A DNA stretch of 34,464 bases. Origin: Micromonospora deserti (lineage in GTDB: Bacteria; Actinomycetota; Actinomycetes; Mycobacteriales; Micromonosporaceae). Shown piece after piece: positions 1 through 8,068 of the stretch. The stretch is taken from the NCBI RefSeq assembly GCF_003236335.1, contig NZ_POUB01000037.1:1-34464 (forward strand). The letters are read 5' to 3'. A program made the translations under genes and the position numbers. The stretch's first letter is position 1. Every line of letters begins with the position of its first letter. The notes below the pieces were generated by a model. The model saw only the letters and a list, made by a program, of their open reading frames with translations. It did not search any database and was not told where the DNA came from.

Positions 1-23
1 GGGACGGGCGGGGTGCCGAGCGG

Positions 24-39
24 CGACCCGCCCGGGTCG
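24..39 (-). terminator. Hairpin after hemB
   Basis: A 6-bp stem (CGACCC/GGGTCG) with a 4-nt GCCC loop lies one base beyond the hemB stop codon. No U-tract follows, as is usual in high-GC actinobacteria. It fits an intrinsic terminator for the rex-hemACDB operon, but hairpins this size are common at this GC content. Confidence 0.35.
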
Positions 40-40
40 G

Positions 41-1024
41 TCAGTAGCCCTCGCGGAGCAGCTGGGCGGCCTCGACGGCCCAGTAGGTGAGGATGATCTG
101 CGCGCCGGCGCGCCGGATCGAGGTGAGGGTCTCCAGCATGATCCGCTCCCGGTCGACCCAGCCGTTCGCGGCGGCCGCCTCGACCATCGCGTACTCACCG
201 GAGACCTGGTAGGCGGCCACGGGAACGTCGACCGCGGCGCGGACCGCCGACACCACGTCGAGGTACGGCAGGGCCGGCTTGACCATCACCAGGTCGGCGC
301 CCTCGGCCACGTCCAGCTCGACCTCCCGCAGCGACTCCCGCAGGTTCGCCGGGTCCTGCTGGTAGGTGCGCCGGTCCCCCTGCAGCGCCGACTCCACCGC
401 GTCGCGGAACGGGCCGAAGAACGCCGAGGCGTACTTCACCGCGTACGCCAGCACGGCCACGTCCTGGTGGCCGGCGGCGTCGAGCGCCCCGCGCACCACC
501 CCGACCTGGCCGTCCATCATCCCGGACGGCCCGACCACCCCTACCCCGGCGGCGGCCTGGGCCACCGCCATCTCGGCGTACGCGGCGAGCGTGGCGTCGT
601 TGTCCACGCCACCGTCCGGGGCGAGCAGGCCGCAGTGCCCGTGCGAGGTGAACTCGTCCAGGCAGAGGTCGCTCATCACCACGGTGGCGTCACCCACCTC
701 GGACACCACGTCGCGGATCGCCACGTTGAGGATGCCGTTCGGGTCGATCCCGCCGGAACCGGTCGCGTCCCGCTCGGCCGGCACCCCGAAGAGCATGATT
801 CCGCCGACGCCGGCCTGGACCGCCTCGACCGCCGCCTTGCGCAACGAGTCCCGGGAGTGCTGGAGCACCCCCGGGAGCGAGGCGATGGCCCGCGGCTCGG
901 TCAGCCCCTCCTTGACGAACATCGGCACGACCAGCTCGGCCGGGTCGACGCGAGTCTCGGAGACCAGCCGGCGGATGGCCGCCGTGCGGCGCAGCCGGCG
1001 GGGCCGGATCTCGGGGTACGGCAT
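41..1024 (-). CDS. hemB: Delta-aminolevulinic acid dehydratase (porphobilinogen synthase)
   Basis: This cytosolic enzyme condenses two 5-aminolevulinate molecules into porphobilinogen, an early step of tetrapyrrole synthesis. The 327-aa product has the normal family length. The Schiff-base lysine is K249 in the signature [13 protein letters not shown] (residues 242-254), and the second active-site lysine is K197 in AYAVKYAS. The metal loop [16 protein letters not shown] (117-132) carries C121, D123 and C131, so it keeps two of the three cysteines of the E. coli zinc site and has Asp in the middle position. The ATG is preceded by AGGAGG at 5-nt spacing. It starts 15 nt after hemD stops and is the last gene of the heme operon. 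Confidence 0.97.
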   Translation of the reverse strand: MPYPEIRPRRLRRTAAIRRLVSETRVDPAELVVPMFVKEGLTEPRAIASLPGVLQHSRDSLRKAAVEAVQAGVGGIMLFGVPAERDATGSGGIDPNGILNVAIRDVVSEVGDATVVMSDLCLDEFTSHGHCGLLAPDGGVDNDATLAAYAEMAVAQAAAGVGVVGPSGMMDGQVGVVRGALDAAGHQDVAVLAYAVKYASAFFGPFRDAVESALQGDRRTYQQDPANLRESLREVELDVAEGADLVMVKPALPYLDVVSAVRAAVDVPVAAYQVSGEYAMVEAAAANGWVDRERIMLETLTSIRRAGAQIILTYWAVEAAQLLREGY

Positions 1025-1039
1025 ACGGGCCTCCTGCGA

Positions 1040-2620
1040 CTACCGGAACCTCAGGGCGGTCGGCCCCTGCACCTTCGAGCCGCGGCGCTGCTTGGCCGGC
1101 ATGGCGGCGAGCTTCTCCCGCAGTTCGACGGCGTAGGCGGCGAGCGCCTCCACCAGATCGGGGACCGAGGCGTGGGGCGGCTGGACGTCGACCCGCAGGC
1201 CGAACTCCGTCGCCGTCTCCGCCGTCTTGGGCCCGATCACAGCAACAACGGTACGGGCATGCGGCTTCCCCGCGATACCGACGAGATTGCGCACGGTCGA
1301 GGAAGACGTGAAGAGCACCGCGTCGAACCCACCCGACTTGATCGCGTCGCGGATCTCGGCCGGCGGCGGCGCGGCCCGGACCGTCCGGTACGCGGTCACG
1401 TCGTCGACCTCCCAGCCGCGCTCGGTGAGCCCGGCGGCGAGGGTCTCGGTGGCGATGTCGGCGCGCGGCAGCAGCACCCGGCCCACCGGGTCGAGGATCT
1501 CGTCGTGCGGCGAGAACTCGGCCAGCAGCCCTTCGGAGGACTGCTCCCCCGACGGCACCAGCTCGGTCTGGATGCCGAAGGCGCGGACCGCGTCGGCGGT
1601 CGCCTCGCCGATGCAGGCGATCTTGACGCCGCCGAAGTGGCGGGCGTCCAGGCCGTGCTCGGCGAACTTCTCCCAGACCGCGCGGACCGCGTTGACCGAG
1701 GTGAAGATCACCCAGGCGTACCGGCCGTCGACCAGGCCCTTGACCGCGCGCTCCATCTGCGCCGGGGTGCGCGGCGGCTCGACCGCGATGGTCGGCACCT
1801 CGCACGGGATGGCCCCGTACGCGCGCAGCCGCGCGCTCATCACGCCGGCCTGCTCCTTGGTCCGGGGTACGAGAACCTTCCAGCCGTACAGCGGCCGGTT
1901 CTCCCACCAGCTGAGCTTGTCCCGCTGGCCGACGCCCGCACCGATGGTGAGCACCACCCGGCCGGTGAAGCCGAGCGCCGCCGCGACGAACGAGTCCACC
2001 GTCGACGTGGTGGTGTACTGCGTCTCACCGGTGCCGTCGCCGGTCACCCCGACGGCGGTGCCACCGTCGACGCCGGCGGCGAGCAGCCCGTCGCGGATCG
2101 CGGCGAGGTCGCCGGCGTCCACCGCGAGGGCCAGCGAGCCCCGGCCGACGGCCGCCGCCAGCGCCTCGAAGTCCAGGGTGCTGACGTCCTCGACGTCGGC
2201 CGCGGTCCGTACCCCTGGCAGCGGCACCCCCGCGTAGGTCGCCACGCCCTCGGCCTGGCCCACCCCCGGCACCACCTCGAAGTGCGCGGCGGTGCGCGCC
2301 ACCGCCTGCACCTCCTTGACCACCGAGTCGTGGCCGAACGGGTCCCCGGCGACCAGGTGCACCGCGTTCGACCCGGAGCGGGCCGCCGAGATCAGCACCT
2401 TCGCCACGTCACCCGGCGCACCCTCCGCCGGGGTGAACTGGGCGTCGGACTTGGCCTGGGCGCGCACGGCGTCGAGCAGCGACTCGGGGAGTCCCCGGTC
2501 GTACACCACCTGGTCGGCGTCGACCAGGGCGTCGTGCGCCCGGCGGGTCAGCAGGCCCGGGTCGCCGGGGCCGGCCCCGACGAACGCGATGCGGCCTACG
2601 GGCTTACGGGTGCGGGTCAT
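1040..2620 (-). CDS. hemD: Bifunctional uroporphyrinogen-III C-methyltransferase / uroporphyrinogen-III synthase
   Basis: A 526-aa fusion. The N-terminal half (about residues 1-245) is a SUMT/CobA-type SAM methyltransferase domain with the GAGPGDPGLLT motif near residues 13-23 and a GDPFG loop; it would make precorrin-2 for siroheme or cobalamin. The C-terminal half (about 255-500) is a HemD domain (start LYGWKVLVPRTKEQA, then FTSVNAV, IGEATADAV and LFTSSSTVRN) that closes and inverts ring D of hydroxymethylbilane. This fusion is usual in actinobacteria, including M. tuberculosis HemD. The frame stays open upstream, but the homologous protein begins at MTRTRKPVGRIAF, whose ATG overlaps the hemC stop by 4 nt (ATGA), which fixes the start. 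The SUMT active loop reads VHLVAGDPFG, divergent from the classical GGDPF form, so methyltransferase activity is likely but not certain. Confidence 0.94.
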   Translation of the reverse strand: MTRTRKPVGRIAFVGAGPGDPGLLTRRAHDALVDADQVVYDRGLPESLLDAVRAQAKSDAQFTPAEGAPGDVAKVLISAARSGSNAVHLVAGDPFGHDSVVKEVQAVARTAAHFEVVPGVGQAEGVATYAGVPLPGVRTAADVEDVSTLDFEALAAAVGRGSLALAVDAGDLAAIRDGLLAAGVDGGTAVGVTGDGTGETQYTTTSTVDSFVAAALGFTGRVVLTIGAGVGQRDKLSWWENRPLYGWKVLVPRTKEQAGVMSARLRAYGAIPCEVPTIAVEPPRTPAQMERAVKGLVDGRYAWVIFTSVNAVRAVWEKFAEHGLDARHFGGVKIACIGEATADAVRAFGIQTELVPSGEQSSEGLLAEFSPHDEILDPVGRVLLPRADIATETLAAGLTERGWEVDDVTAYRTVRAAPPPAEIRDAIKSGGFDAVLFTSSSTVRNLVGIAGKPHARTVVAVIGPKTAETATEFGLRVDVQPPHASVPDLVEALAAYAVELREKLAAMPAKQRRGSKVQGPTALRFR

Positions 2621-3585
2621 TCTGTGCTCCCAAATTGCTGGGTCCCCGGGCCGGTGTGTCGTTCTTGGCCGAGGATCGAGTCGGCGCCGAGGTCGAGGAG
2701 TTCGGCGGCGAGTGCCTTGCCGATCTCCGCCGCGTCGGCGGGCGTACCGGTGCGGGACAGCCGGAGGTCTCGGGCACCGTCCGGACTGATCACCGCCCCG
2801 CGCAGGTAGATCTCCTCGCCGGCGTCGCCCTCGGCGAGTTCGGCGTAGGCGGCGACCGGTGCGGAGCATCCGGCCTCCAGGGTGGCCAGCAGCGCGCGCT
2901 CCGCGGTGACCGCGGCGCGCGACGGTGCGTGGTCGAGCACGGCGAGCAGCTCGACCAGGTCCCGGTCGTCGACCCGGCACTCCACGGCCAGCGCGCCCTG
3001 GGCGGGTGCGGGCAGCATCAGCATCGGGTCGAGCGTCTCGGTGATCACGTCCGTCCGGTTTAGGCGGGCCAGCCCGGCCCGGGCCAGCACGACGGCGTCC
3101 AGGTCGGCTTCGGGGCCGAGCACCCGCGCCAGGCGGGTGTCGACGTTGCCGCGGATCGGGGTGACCTGCAGCTGCATCCCGAGGGCGTGCAGCTGGGCGA
3201 TGCGGCGCAGCGCGCCGGTGCCCACCAGCGCGCCGGCTGGCAGCTCGGCGAGCGTACGGCCGCCCGTGGCGACCAGCGCGTCGCGCGGGTCCTGCCGGGG
3301 TGGCACGGCCGCGACGTGCAGGCCGGCCGCCGCCGCGCTGGGCAGGTCCTTGTAGGAGTGCACCGCGAAGTCGATGGTGCGGGCGGCCAGCGCGTCGCGC
3401 AGCGCGGAGACGAACACGCCGACGCCGAGCCGGTGCACCGGCGCGGACGAGCGGTCGCCGGCGGTGACCACCTCGACCAGCTCGACCTCACGGCCGGTGG
3501 CGGCGGTCAGGGCCTCGGCGACCTGCCCGGACTGGGCCATCGCCAGCTTGCTGGCCCGGGTGCCGAGGCGCAGGGGGGCACTCAT
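2617..3585 (-). CDS. hemC: Hydroxymethylbilane synthase (porphobilinogen deaminase)
   Basis: Polymerises four porphobilinogen units into the linear tetrapyrrole that HemD then cyclises. The 322-aa product has all key elements: the N-terminal LRLGTRASKLAMAQ, the catalytic aspartate D80 in HSYKDLP, the phosphate/cofactor contact region VGTGALRR (121-128), and C240 in LEAGCSAPVAAYAE, which anchors the dipyrromethane cofactor. The ATG follows GGAGGTGAGCG, a strong ribosome site, and overlaps the hemA stop by 4 nt (ATGA). The 3' end overlaps the hemD start in the same way, so hemA, hemC and hemD are probably translationally coupled. Confidence 0.97.
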   Translation of the reverse strand: MSAPLRLGTRASKLAMAQSGQVAEALTAATGREVELVEVVTAGDRSSAPVHRLGVGVFVSALRDALAARTIDFAVHSYKDLPSAAAAGLHVAAVPPRQDPRDALVATGGRTLAELPAGALVGTGALRRIAQLHALGMQLQVTPIRGNVDTRLARVLGPEADLDAVVLARAGLARLNRTDVITETLDPMLMLPAPAQGALAVECRVDDRDLVELLAVLDHAPSRAAVTAERALLATLEAGCSAPVAAYAELAEGDAGEEIYLRGAVISPDGARDLRLSRTGTPADAAEIGKALAAELLDLGADSILGQERHTGPGTQQFGSTE

Positions 3586-4922
3586 CGCTCACCTCCGGCG
3601 GGCGGGACGTCGGTGTCCACGACGTCGGGGACGGTGTCGACCGGGGAGGTCTGCGGCACCTGGAGGTCGAACAGTTCGCGCAGCAGGGCCGCGTACTGGT
3701 CGCCGCCGGGTTCGGCGGCGAGCTGGCGGACCCGCACGGTGGGCTGGTGCAGCAGTCGCTGGACCACCCGGTGCACCGTCCGGGCCACCTCCGCACGCTG
3801 TTCGTCGCTGAGGTCGGGGCGGCGCTGGGCCAGCCGGTGCAGCTCGGCGGTGACCACGTCGTCGGCGCGGCCGCGCAGCGCGGCCACGGTCGGCGCCACG
3901 TCGGCGCCACGCAGCCAGGTGAGGAACCCGTCGACCTCACCGGCCACGATCCGCTCCACGGCCGCGGCGTCGGCGGCGGCCGGACCGTTGGCGAGGAGCG
4001 CCGCCATCCGGTCGATGTCGATCACCTCGACCCCGGGCAGCTCGGCGACGCCCGCCTCGACGTCGCGCGGCACGGCCAGGTCGAGCAGGACCAGCGGGCC
4101 CCGGGCCGGGTCCCGGTCGGCGAGCGCCCGGGCGACCACGTCGCGGGTGAGGACCGGTTCGGTGGCCGCGGTGGCCGCCACTACGATGTCCACTGTGCGG
4201 AGTGTGGCGGTCAACTCGGCCAGCGGGGCGGCGGTGGCGCCGTACGACTCGGCCAGCCGGACGGCCCGGTCGGCGCCCCGGTTGGTCACGGTGAGCGGCC
4301 CGGTGCCGAGCCGGGACAGCGTCGCCACGCCCAGCGAGCCCATCGCCCCCGCCCCGACCACCAGCGCGGGACGGCCGGTCAGGCCGCCGTCGAGGTGACC
4401 GGCGGCCAAGTCCAGCGCGGCGGTCACCACGCTCTGCCCGGCCCGGTCGATGCCGGTCTCCGCGTGCGCCCGCTTGCCCACCCGCAGCGCCTGCTGCATC
4501 AGCTCGTGCAGCAGCCGGCCGGCGGTGTCGGCCCCGCTCGCCCAGTGGTACGCGTCGCGCAGCTGGCCGAGGATCTGCGCCTCGCCGACCACCATCGAGT
4601 CGAGCCCGGCGGCGACCCGGAAGACGTGGTCGACGGCGGCCGCGTCGAAGTGCACGTAGAGATGGTTGGCGAGCGCGGCCGGCTGGCACCCGGCCTGCTC
4701 GGCCAGGACGGCGCAGATGTCGCCGAGGCCGCCGTGGAAACCGGACACAACAGCGTAGACCTCCACCCGGTTGCAGGTGGAGACGAGCACGGCCTCGGTG
4801 ACGTACGGCTGCGCGACCAGGCGGCCCAGGATGCGGGTGAGGTCGGCGGGGGCGACCGCGAGCTGCTCCAGCGTGGCGACCGGAGCGGTGCGGTAGGACG
4901 CGCCGACGACGAGCAGTTTCAC
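3582..4922 (-). CDS. hemA: Glutamyl-tRNA reductase
   Basis: Reduces glutamyl-tRNA with NADPH to glutamate-1-semialdehyde, the committing and usually rate-limiting step of the C5 tetrapyrrole route. The 446-aa protein has catalytic C50 in STCNRVEVY (residues 48-56), the VVGEAQILGQLRDAY signature, the NADPH-binding ALVVGAGAMG Rossmann loop and the C-terminal dimerisation helices. The GTG start (VKLLVVGASYRTAP) overlaps the rex stop by 4 nt (GTGA) and has AGGAGG about 10 nt upstream. The open frame continues about 60 codons upstream into rex, but that stretch is Arg/Pro-rich out-of-frame rex sequence and is not part of the protein. hemL is not in the window. Confidence 0.96.
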   Translation of the reverse strand: MKLLVVGASYRTAPVATLEQLAVAPADLTRILGRLVAQPYVTEAVLVSTCNRVEVYAVVSGFHGGLGDICAVLAEQAGCQPAALANHLYVHFDAAAVDHVFRVAAGLDSMVVGEAQILGQLRDAYHWASGADTAGRLLHELMQQALRVGKRAHAETGIDRAGQSVVTAALDLAAGHLDGGLTGRPALVVGAGAMGSLGVATLSRLGTGPLTVTNRGADRAVRLAESYGATAAPLAELTATLRTVDIVVAATAATEPVLTRDVVARALADRDPARGPLVLLDLAVPRDVEAGVAELPGVEVIDIDRMAALLANGPAAADAAAVERIVAGEVDGFLTWLRGADVAPTVAALRGRADDVVTAELHRLAQRRPDLSDEQRAEVARTVHRVVQRLLHQPTVRVRQLAAEPGGDQYAALLRELFDLQVPQTSPVDTVPDVVDTDVPPAGGER

Positions 4923-5689
4923 GTGCCGATCGCCTCCTGGGTGTCGGTGGCCCCGAACCCGCCGGGCAGGGCGGTGAGGGCGGACCCGCCGGTGGCGGGG
5001 AGCGCGGTCAGAGACGCCTTGCGGTGCTCGTGGAAGGACAGGATCTGCAGCTCGATGGCGAGGTCGACCTTGCGCACGTCGACCCCTTCCGGAACCGAGA
5101 GTACGCACGGCGCGAAGTTCAGGATGCTCGTCACGCCGACCGCGACCAGTTGGTCAGCCACCCGTTGGGCGGCCTGGGCGGGCGTGGCGATCACCCCTAT
5201 CGCGATCGACTCCTCGACGGCGATCCGCGGCAGCTCGTCGATGTGCCGGACGACCAGGCCGTTGATCTCCTCGCCGACGCGGGCCGGGTCGGCGTCGAGG
5301 AGCGCGGCGATCCGGAAGCCGCGGCTGGCGAAGCCGTCGTAGCCGGCCAGGGCGTGACCGAGGTTACCCACCCCGACCAGGGCGACCGCCCGGCGCTGGG
5401 TGAGCCCGAGCACATACTCGATCTGGTCGATCAGCAGCGCCACGTCGTAGCCGACACCACGCGTGCCGTACGAGCCGAGGTGAGACAGGTCCTTGCGGAG
5501 CTTGGCGGAGTTCACCCCGGCGGCGCTGGCCAGACCTTCGCTGGGCACCGTCTCGTGACCGGTTTCGGCGAGGTTGTGCAGGGCACGGAGGTACTCGGGA
5601 AGCCGCGCGACGGTCGCCTCGGGCAGGTCCGGGAGCGCCGGTACGGCACCGGCGCGACCGGGCGCGCCTGGGTGACGGTGCTGACTCAT
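4919..5689 (-). CDS. rex: Redox-sensing transcriptional repressor Rex
   Basis: Rex binds DNA when the NADH/NAD+ ratio is low and releases it on binding NADH. The 256-aa product has the N-terminal winged helix (LPEYLRALHNLAETG, then SEGLASAAGVNSAKLRKDLSHLGSYGTRGVGYDV) and the NAD(H) Rossmann loop VALVGVGNLGHALAGYDGF. The start MSQHRHPG was chosen because the winged-helix family begins about here; the frame is open about 60 codons further upstream but would then run through the promoter and operator. It is the first gene of rex-hemA-hemC-hemD-hemB. In Streptomyces coelicolor Rex represses its own rex-hemACD operon, and a matching operator lies 109 nt upstream of this start, so autoregulation is expected. 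A second role for Rex here is control of respiratory genes elsewhere. Confidence 0.96.
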   Translation of the reverse strand: MSQHRHPGAPGRAGAVPALPDLPEATVARLPEYLRALHNLAETGHETVPSEGLASAAGVNSAKLRKDLSHLGSYGTRGVGYDVALLIDQIEYVLGLTQRRAVALVGVGNLGHALAGYDGFASRGFRIAALLDADPARVGEEINGLVVRHIDELPRIAVEESIAIGVIATPAQAAQRVADQLVAVGVTSILNFAPCVLSVPEGVDVRKVDLAIELQILSFHEHRKASLTALPATGGSALTALPGGFGATDTQEAIGT

Positions 5690-5797
5690 GAGACTCCGTG
5701 CGGTGCGATCCTCCGCCAGCTCCAGCGGCCGGCCGTTTCGGGACTCCCGCTGGCGGCCGAGGTTGCCGGCTGTGCTAGCAGGGCGCGTCGGAACTAC

Positions 5798-5826
5798 AGA
5801 GTAGGCGCTTGTGAAGACGTGCACAA
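5798..5826 (-). promoter_or_regulatory. rex-heme operon promoter with Rex operator
   Basis: TTGTGAAGACGTGCACAA at 5809-5826 is an imperfect 18-bp inverted repeat with perfect TTGTG/CACAA ends. It closely matches the Rex operator known from Streptomyces (core TGTGAACGCGTTCACA). On the minus strand TTGTGC (5826-5821) and TACTCT (5803-5798) are separated by exactly 17 bp and can serve as -35 and -10. The operator covers the -35 and spacer, a position at which a repressor would exclude RNA polymerase. Confidence 0.85.
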
Positions 5827-5978
5827 ATCGCGATCTTGTCGGCTCGCGACGCGCCCCCACCAGGCCCTCCATTCCGCAAGATCGATCCGGCAGCCGCCAC
5901 CGGCGCCGCGTGGCGATTATTGCTCAATTACGACTTCTCTGACCAATCACGCGACCGCGTGCCGCTGTGAGGATCACA

Positions 5979-6021
5979 CCGGGTAGGCCCGGCGGTGCCC
6001 GCCCGGTAGGGCCAGCCCTAC
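5979..6021 (+). promoter_or_regulatory. Pair of dyads upstream of the two-component genes
   Basis: CCGGGTAGGCCCGG (5979-5992) is a 5-bp-arm dyad with TAGG in the middle. GTAGGGCCAGCCCTAC (6006-6021) is a perfect 7-bp-arm dyad with a CA centre. Both contain GGTAGG in the same orientation, 23 bp apart. They lie about 94 and 66 bp before the kinase start. An operator for the adjacent NarL-type regulator is a reasonable guess, not shown. Confidence 0.4.
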
Positions 6022-6067
6022 GCCGGGAAGGCCGGCCGGCGGGATGGGCCCGCGTCGCCGCGCTGCC

Positions 6068-6073
6068 TAGCCT
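6068..6073 (+). promoter_or_regulatory. Leaderless-type -10 (TAGCCT) of sensor kinase
   Basis: TAGCCT ends 6 nt before the ATG at 6080, and there is no Shine-Dalgarno sequence. This matches the TANNNT-N6/7-start pattern of leaderless actinobacterial mRNAs. Confidence 0.6.
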
Positions 6074-6079
6074 CGTGGC

Positions 6080-7378
6080 ATGACCGCCGTTCGCGCCGCC
6101 GTCGACCGCCCCGTACCGGCGCCGACCATCTCCCGACAGCTCTTCCTCGACTCCGGGTACGTCCTGCTCGGCCTCCCGCTCGCGCTGGCCAGCTTCGTGG
6201 TGCTCGTGGTCGGCCTCGCCGCCGGTCTCGGGCTGGTGGTGACGGTGATCGGCCTGCCCGTCCTCAGCGGCACCCTGTACGCCGCCCGCGGCCTCGCCGA
6301 CATCGAGCGGCTGCGGCTGCCCGCCGTGCTGCGGCAGCCCCGGATCCGTCCGCAGTACCGGCTCCCGGAGCCGGGGGCCAGCGCCTGGCGGCGGATCTTC
6401 CTACCGATGGGCGACGCCCAGTCCTGGCTCGACCTGGCGCACGGCATCCTGAAGCTGGTCGTGGCCGCCGCCACCTTCGTGGTCACGCTGGTCTGGTGGG
6501 CCGGGGCGGTCGCCGGCACGCTCTACTGGCTGTACGACTCGGCCCTGCCACACGGCCCGGAGGAGGACGACCTGGCCCAGCTGCTCGGCCTCGGTGACTC
6601 GACCACCGCCCGGATCGGCCTGCACACCGCGATCGGGCTGTTCTTCCTGATCAGCCTGCCGATCGTGGTCCGCGGCTGCGCGCTGCTCCAGGCGAGCTTC
6701 GGCCGGGCGATGCTGACCGGCGTGGCCGAGATGCGCAACCGGATCACCGTGCTGGAGGAGCAGAAGCGGGCCGCCGTCTCGGCGGAGGCCAGCGCGCTGC
6801 GCCGGCTGGAGCGGGACATCCACGACGGCCCGCAGCAGCGGCTGGTCCGGCTGGCGATGGACCTCAGCCGGGCCCGCCAGCAGCTCGCCTCCGACCCGGA
6901 GGCCGCCGGGCGGACGCTGGACGAGGCGGTCACCCAGACCCGGGAGACCCTCGCGGAGCTGCGCACCCTGTCCCGAGGCATCGCGCCGCCGATCCTGGTC
7001 GACCGGGGGCTGCCCAGCGCGCTGGCGGCGCTCGCCGGGCGCGGCCTGATCCCGATCGAGCTGCGGGTGGACCCGGAGCTGGGCAGCCCGGGCGGGCGGC
7101 TCGACCCGGCGGTGGAGAACACCGGGTACTTCGTGGTCGCCGAGGCGCTGACCAACGTCGCCAAGCACGGCCGGGCGACCGAGTGCCAGGTCACCGTGAC
7201 CCGGCACGACCAGCGGCTGGAGGTGACCGTGGGCGACGACGGCCAGGGCGGCGCGCACCTGGCCAAGGGACACGGGCTGGCCGGCATCGCCGACCGGGTC
7301 CGCGCCGCCGGCGGCCAGCTCTCCGTGGTCAGCCCGGTGGGCGGCCCCACCGAGATCCGTGCGGATCTGCCGCTGTGA
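6080..7378 (+). CDS. NarL-family sensor histidine kinase
   Basis: A 432-aa membrane histidine kinase, the sensory half of a two-component system. Residues 20-70 and 115-205 form an N-terminal sensor region with about four hydrophobic segments (about 28-49, 51-68, 127-150, 182-205), like the actinobacterial putative-sensor domain found on NarL-type kinases. A short coiled stretch (about 215-240) leads to a HisKA_3 domain whose phosphoacceptor is H248 in ERDIHDGPQQRLV. The ATPase domain has the N box around N359 (EALTNVAKHG), the G1 box GDDGQGG (385-391) and GHGLAGI (397-403). The response regulator follows after 21 nt. The ligand is unknown. The start is supported by the leaderless-type -10. 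Confidence 0.93.
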   Translation: MTAVRAAVDRPVPAPTISRQLFLDSGYVLLGLPLALASFVVLVVGLAAGLGLVVTVIGLPVLSGTLYAARGLADIERLRLPAVLRQPRIRPQYRLPEPGASAWRRIFLPMGDAQSWLDLAHGILKLVVAAATFVVTLVWWAGAVAGTLYWLYDSALPHGPEEDDLAQLLGLGDSTTARIGLHTAIGLFFLISLPIVVRGCALLQASFGRAMLTGVAEMRNRITVLEEQKRAAVSAEASALRRLERDIHDGPQQRLVRLAMDLSRARQQLASDPEAAGRTLDEAVTQTRETLAELRTLSRGIAPPILVDRGLPSALAALAGRGLIPIELRVDPELGSPGGRLDPAVENTGYFVVAEALTNVAKHGRATECQVTVTRHDQRLEVTVGDDGQGGAHLAKGHGLAGIADRVRAAGGQLSVVSPVGGPTEIRADLPL

Positions 7379-7399
7379 CGGCGTGGTAGACAACACCCC

Positions 7400-8053
7400 A
7401 TGCGCATCGTGATCGCGGACGACGCCGTGCTGCTCCGGGAGGGGCTGATCCGGCTCCTCGACGAGCGAGGGCACCAGGTGGTCGCCGCGGTGGCCGACGG
7501 CGACGCGTTGGTCGAGGCGGTGGTGGCGCACCGCCCGGAGGTGTCGATCGTCGACGTGCGGATGCCCCCGACGCACACCGACGAGGGGCTGCGGGCGGCG
7601 GTGGAGGCGCGCCGCCTGGTGCCCCGCACCCCGATCCTGGTCCTCTCCCAGTACGTCGAGGTGTCGTACGCCGACGACCTGCTCGCCACCACCGGTGCCG
7701 GCGGGGGCGGGATCGGCTACCTGCTCAAGGACCGGGTGGCCGCGATCGACGAGTTCCTCGACGCGCTGGACCGGGTGGCCGCCGGCGGCACGGTGCTCGA
7801 CCCGGAGGTGGTCGGCCAGCTCTTCGCCCGGCGCCGCCGCGACGACCCGCTGCGCGAACTCACCCCCCGGGAACGCGAGGTGCTCGCCCTGATGGCGGAG
7901 GGCCATTCGAACACCGCCATCGCCAGGACCCTGGTGGTCACCGACGGCGCCGTGGAGAAGCACGTCCGCAACATCTTCACGAAGCTCAACCTCCCCCCGG
8001 ACACCGAACAACACCGCCGCGTCCGCGCCGTCCTCACCTACCTCCGGAACTGA
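7400..8053 (+). CDS. LuxR/NarL-family response regulator
   Basis: A 217-aa DNA-binding response regulator. The receiver domain (1-120) has acidic D7/D8, the phosphoacceptor D52 in SIVDVRMPP, and the conserved lysine in YLLKDRV. The C-terminal LuxR helix-turn-helix spans about residues 152-205 (LTPREREVLALMAEGHSNTAIA, then DGAVEKHVRNIFTKLNL). It is the cognate partner of the kinase immediately upstream and would bind DNA as a dimer once phosphorylated. The two dyads in front of the kinase gene are candidate targets. It converges on the HAD gene with only 15 nt between the stop codons. Confidence 0.95.
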   Translation: MRIVIADDAVLLREGLIRLLDERGHQVVAAVADGDALVEAVVAHRPEVSIVDVRMPPTHTDEGLRAAVEARRLVPRTPILVLSQYVEVSYADDLLATTGAGGGGIGYLLKDRVAAIDEFLDALDRVAAGGTVLDPEVVGQLFARRRRDDPLRELTPREREVLALMAEGHSNTAIARTLVVTDGAVEKHVRNIFTKLNLPPDTEQHRRVRAVLTYLRN

Positions 8054-8068
8054 CCGCAGCGGGGCGCA

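Larger units (their letters stand above)
5690..6079. other. Divergent intergenic region rex / sensor kinase
   Basis: These 390 bases hold no convincing gene. The rex-side half contains the Rex operator and a promoter (5798-5826). The central part (about 5915-5955) is markedly more AT-rich than its surroundings. The kinase side has two dyads (5979-5992 and 6006-6021) and a leaderless-type -10 hexamer at 6068-6073. Confidence 0.7.

Noticed and set aside
467..2809. 780-codon plus-strand open frame antisense to hemB/hemD
   Set aside because: It is the mirror of high-GC coding on the other strand: His/Arg/Gly/Asp-rich, no family resemblance, and the opposite strand carries intact hemB and hemD.
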